A stretch of 64,000 nucleotides of DNA from Schistosoma mansoni (lineage: Eukaryota; Platyhelminthes; Trematoda; Strigeidida; Schistosomatidae): NCBI RefSeq assembly GCF_000237925.1, contig NW_017385990.1, positions 992,001-1,056,000 on the forward strand, given 5' to 3'. Positions within the stretch are counted from its first letter, which is position 1. Each line of letters starts with the position of its first letter. The notes below the pieces were generated by a model that was not told the origin of the DNA, did no database searches, and saw nothing but the letters and a program-made list of their open reading frames with translations. A program made the translations under genes and the position numbers. Positions 53,001 to 59,000 of the stretch are shown piece by piece.

Positions 53001-56000
53001 GAAAGTTTAAACCAATCCTTTCATGTACACAAACATCATATTATAGGTAGTGATCAGTCAGTCAGTCAGCTACAATATAGGACCAGGCATATATATATAT
53101 ATATGCATCGGTCCAAGTTGTCATATACCTCACTCGTTAGCACAACAAGATGAACAACATGAAACGGGTTATAGAATACATACTTATTATAATGATCCAA
53201 CATGCAATGCTTTCTTTTTTTAGATTAATAGAATAATCATTGAATCAAAGTCATCTATATCATATGATTGGTAAATAGGTATAAATCAGTGTTCATTTTT
53301 ATATTCAACATTAAACAATAATGTTGCATTTATAATGTCTGAATATGTTAATGAGAATGAAAAATCTTAACTTATTAAGTTCCAGGTACAAATATATGTA
53401 AATAGCTTATAAAGACATTTTGAGCGTAACAGGTTATGAAACTATGCGATTTGCCGAACTTGAAATAGATGGAACAAGTTTCGAACTATTAAACTACAGC
53501 TTTATGAACTAGTTGACACTTATCACCAAGACTACTATGAGACAACTAATGACTAGAGTGAAGTTCACTGAATATGAAAGCTACAGAATGTTAAAGTGTC
53601 TTAGGATTACAGTTACGTTTCGGCAAAAAAAAAATGCTAACTGGAATAAATAGAAGCCTTGAAAGTTCTATCAACCACTTCTAACTAGCTTACAACACTA
53701 AACAGAATCCACTAAAATACCAAGTCTAAATAACGGTTATATTGTAACTTGACTAACAAAATTCGATCAGTATAAGGAGAATGAATAAAGTAACAATGCA
53801 TCCTACTCAACGATTAATTAATATGAATATTTCTTAGCCATTTGATAAAAACAATACTTTTCCACTTCACCAGATATATATGCGCCATACAAATCTCATT
53901 TCATTTGTGTGAGGGCTGTGATACTGCCCAGGTGCCCAAACTGAAGCAGGTGGTTTTCTTAGGGGGCCCCACACCCGGAGATTTTGACCTAAAGGTCTGA
54001 TCCACAAGGTAGTGGAGCATCGTAAGGAGATGCAGTCACATGGTAGCCGGTGACCAATAATTGGTTCATACGTCATTTGTTCCATCAGGGTCCCGTTGCT
54101 CATGTATACCATTGGTTTGGAATGAGGGTTTTCCAACTCCCCTAGAGTGAACCCTCCGTGTACACCAATCCGGTTAAAGCGCTAGACATTTGCTTTTCAT
54201 CCTCTCAATTTCGTAAACAATATAACTTCATCAATGTAAATGCATAAATTTTTCATAATGAAGTTTTCTATTTGAATCTTTCTTTTTTTTTCTACGGAAA
54301 GTTCATCTTTTATTAATCAATTCGTTATTCTTTTCATTTTGATAGTTCTATTTCATTAGTTTACTGATGTTTTCACTAAGATAATCAATACATAGAATAA
54401 CTTATTTTCTTACAACAAAACTTTAACTAAAGAAAAAAAAACCCGGATTGATAAACACATATTATGTAATATCTGTAAATGAAATGAAATGAATGCATTT
54501 GATACGTTCAACATTCATATGACAACAAACAAGAAAAAAAGAATTTTCTTTTAACAATTCTAGTAACTATGCAAAGTTATATTCATGTGATGAAAGTAAT
54601 TCACTATTGAATTTCGTATAAGAGATTGAAAGTTATGTTAAAGATATTGATTAACTCATCCTTTATATCAAAAGGTGTTATATAGGAATAAACAGAAAAA
54701 GAAAGAAATGAAAACGGTACTATCGGAGAACTAATTTGAATTTGGCCCCCAAATGCCCTGATACGGCCGAGAGTGAGGAAAGTCAGCACTCCCTCTTGAA
54801 ATGCTCTCACATGGCCACGCGTATATAGCCTCTGCCAGGGAACTCCTACTCACTACCTTCTCGTGGCATTAATGTTGTTTACGAAATAAGCAACACGAAA
54901 AGCGAATGTCCGGCGCTTTTACCCGGGTTGGTGGACACGAAAAGTCCACATAGGGGAGTTGGAAAACCCTCATTCCAAACCAATGGTGTACATGGGCTAC
55001 AGGATCCTGATGGAACAAATGGTGTATGAACCAATTATTTGTTACCGGCTACCATGTGACTGCATCTCCTCACGATGCTCCAATGCCTTGTGGATCAAAC
55101 CTTTAGGTCAAAATCTCCGGTTGTGGGGCCCCCTAAGAAAACCACCTGCTTCGGTTTGGGCACCCTGGGCAGTATCACAGCCCTCACACAAATAAAGTGT
55201 GGCGCATATGTATCTGGTGCTTCCTTGTATCAATATTTATGTGTTTAAATAAACATTTTTAAATAAATAAATAAAGATGATAATTATATACATGCGAACG
55301 GTGTGCTCACATGATGTGTAGGCGAGAATGATAATGATTGGTTGTTTTGCTGAGTCAGACATGTGGATAGTGTGATAGGTGTTATGTGTGTTATATATCC
55401 CCCTATCCTGATTATTATGGATTGACTGTTCCTTGTTATTGGATTGTGTCGGATTTTAGTGTGGAAATATATTGACGTTCTTGTCAGGCTGATTGCATGC
55501 TCTTGACCTGAGTTGTGTTGAAGTTTTGTAGAATGGACACTGGGTGGGAAACCTAGTGTAGATATTCGTCTAAGGTAAATTGATGTCCCACATACGTGTA
55601 AAAAGTAAAAGGACTGTTCTAATAAGAAACCATAGAGTTATAACAAGTATCCTACCTTTATAACATCACAATACACTAGGTGTTGTATGAGAGCATATTT
55701 TTTAAACGATATGTTTTACTTTAAGAATGAGTGGTATATTTAGGTTTGCACAAACTTTTCTCGTTTAATTCCAAGTACAATTTACACATTCCAAATTATT
55801 AACATTGAAAAGAGAAGCGTAAAATGAAATGGTGGCCAAAAAAACAGTAGGATGAAACGGCCATCCAGTGCTTCCATAGTGGTCTAGCTTCAATTAACTC
55901 ACGAATTCAACAATTAAATGACTATAATAGCCACAAAACTATTTTCGGATAAGAATATCATTGTTGACAAATACACACACACACACATAGAGACAGATAG

Positions 56001-59000
56001 AATATACTCTGACGACAGTTAGCGAGGATTTAGTAAATAATTATGAATGAAGGGGATGCATGCGAGAAAGGTTTCAAATGAGCTAGTTCGTCTTATCTTG
56101 GTTTTATCAACAAAACGTTGCTCTAATGAATAAAGAAGTCCTTCGTAACGTTTTTTTTCCAAGTCACATAACCATGCTACTATCTGACCGATTGTCATGA
56201 TTTTGCTATTGATTCACGCTAGATTGATGACAAGGAAATTCCTATAATGGGAGTTGAAATGCCCTTGTAACCAGAGAGTGAGTAAATATACAAAGATAAA
56301 AGAAGACTAACAATAAGTAAGATAAGCAAAGATGGATAGTGGCTAGCAATGGAATCCAGTTTGACGCGCGTTTCGTCCTATTTGGGACTCGTCAGCTGGA
56401 TATACCTGCATCTCAGAGTTGATGTTCACTCTGGGACTCGAACCCAGTTTCTTTCGCTTCAAACGCCATCGCGTTATCCACTCGGCCACTGAGTCCTGAT
56501 AGCCACTTGCTTGTGCAATCGGGTGAAGTTGAAATTTACTTAGTATTGTTTGTTTGGATCTCCCCATTAATGTTTTGAGGACTGCAACCGGTCAGTCTCT
56601 AATTGGCATATGTGCATACTGTGCGTATTGCCTCGATATAGCCTAAATTCACAAGCATAGTAAGCAGAGATGGATAGTGGCTAGCAGTGGAATCCAGGAC
56701 GCAGTATACAGTATGCATATATGCCAATTAGAGACTGACCAGTTGCAGTTCTCAAAACATCAATAGGAAGATCCAAACAAACAATACTAAGTGAATAAGT
56801 AAGATAATCATGTTGAAGCACTTGAAATGAGGATAATGTGTGGAGATGGTGGAAGTTCTAACTAACTAAGGTTGAGTCCTAATTATATCACCATAATCAG
56901 TGAAAAAATAATCACTATCAACAAGTTGACTAGAAACAATCATTATTTTTTGGTCTATGATATTAATTGTATGCCTGGACAGAAGTGGAGCGAGGTTCGA
57001 ACCCGGGGCTTAGTGTTTTGTAAGTCAATCCTGATAACCATTGAGTCACCGCTCCACAGCATTATCATAATATCAAGAAACTTTGTTAAACGATGATTAC
57101 TTGTAAGGGATATGAATTAATATGATAACAGAAGGAACGAGAACTTACGGATTCTCTTCTGAATATGGAACAGCTTGATTTAATTTAATTGTTTGTTGTT
57201 CGATAAATGTTTTTGTATTCTCTTTTTTATCATTACTATTCTGCTTACTAGGTGATGATGATGAAGATGACGCTGATGAAGATTTGTCAGCTGATTGTTT
57301 GATCGGCGAATTTTCACTACTACTAGTTGTTGGAGTAGTTAATGAGCTGAAAAAGTTCACGACAGTACCAATAATATTAATAATAGTAATAACGATAATA
57401 ATATGAATGACAATAACTAAGATCAACATCAATACACACAAAGAGGATATGAATGAAATGCAAACTATACAAAAAATGGGAATAATTATATCGATGTAAG
57501 TAAAAAGCGAAACAGTCAGGGGATTAATTCAAAGAAATGATTCAAGGAATTCTAGTAAGCCGTGAACAATGAAATTCGACCAAATGTGAGTGATTGAAAG
57601 ACAGGTTATCAGTATCACGAAATATCAAGACAAAACAGATATCAAGTGCTTCATAGTTTTCATGTTTTATTTGTAAGTAGTATGTTGCGGAAAGTGGAAT
57701 CTAAGTTGCAACAGTCGTCAGACGGAATGAAAAGTTTCACTATAGAGAAAACACGACGTGGGGAGAATACTTGGAGACCAGACAAGAAAAAAGGTCAGAT
57801 TGCAGAACACATCGAAATATGTAAATAGATGATTGAAAGCTATGTATATGTATTATGTAAATGCTTTGTAACTTCTTACAATAAATACAGATTCCTTCTG
57901 CATACTGCCTTATTTTACAGTCAAAATACATAAAGCAATTCAAATGAATTAACCAACAACGAACCATTTTACTATGATCACAGTCAGCTAAGTGAAGATT
58001 GACTACTCAAACTATTCTGCTGACATACATACACAAATTGACAATATGCATAAATACGTTTGTCGTTTGACAGAACGTCACCATCAGAGATATAATACGT
58101 ATTAAAGCAAAAATCTTACTTTGGTATATTTGACATTGGTGGTGCTCTAGATAATGGACATTTTAGATTAGGTGATTGGGAATCTGAACCAGTTGGACGA
58201 ACTTTATCTGACATACTAAAAGTATTCATACGTCGTACAGATAATTGATCACCACCACTAGAGGATTCCATCATTATATCTTTACTTTCATCGATTTTCT
58301 CTTGAGCAGAAGAATCATCCAGATTAGAGTCATTACCACGTTCACGTAGATCACATACACGAATACGTGGAAGCGGACGAGATCTTTGTGTGTATTTGAA
58401 AAGCAATTTAGAAAAAAACAAAAGAAAAAGATAAATAAATAAATAAATACACCGACAATAATGCTAACACTGTTAGAATCAACCAATCATTGCGTAAGAC
58501 ACAAAAATCCGCTTATATCTACGGTAATAGCAGTCAGAGATTAGTAACGTAGGATCTAGTATATGTGTGAATCTATTTAAGTTATTACACCACATAAACA
58601 TAGAGTCAAATTATCAATACAGATATTAGAAATAGTAACACTATCAGTGGTAGTAGAAAAGATTGGTCATTAGCAACATAGTTTAAGATTTTAGACAAGG
58701 ACCGAATGCATCAATGACGTTAGAACCGATCCTGAGCCTAGTTATCCAATGTATTTGACCATTTGGTATCTGAGTATTGATACTGATATACAATGTTCTT
58801 ACACATGACCACGTACGCCATATATATATAAGGCTGCCGATGGTGTACATCGCATTTCATTATCGTTCAACGACGAAATAGTTGTCCAATGTCGCCTGGA
58901 TTGAAATAGTTTTCAATATCGGTGGCGTAAATTATAAATGTTAATATTGTTCTTCAAACTCAGTTACGTCATAAACTGATATCTTATCAAACGGTTGCAA

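Noticed and set aside
57145-57441. A membrane-anchored Ser-rich protein starting MCVLMLILVIVIHI
   Set aside because: The hydrophobic start is intron sequence upstream of the splice acceptor at 57,346; only the Ser-rich part is an exon.
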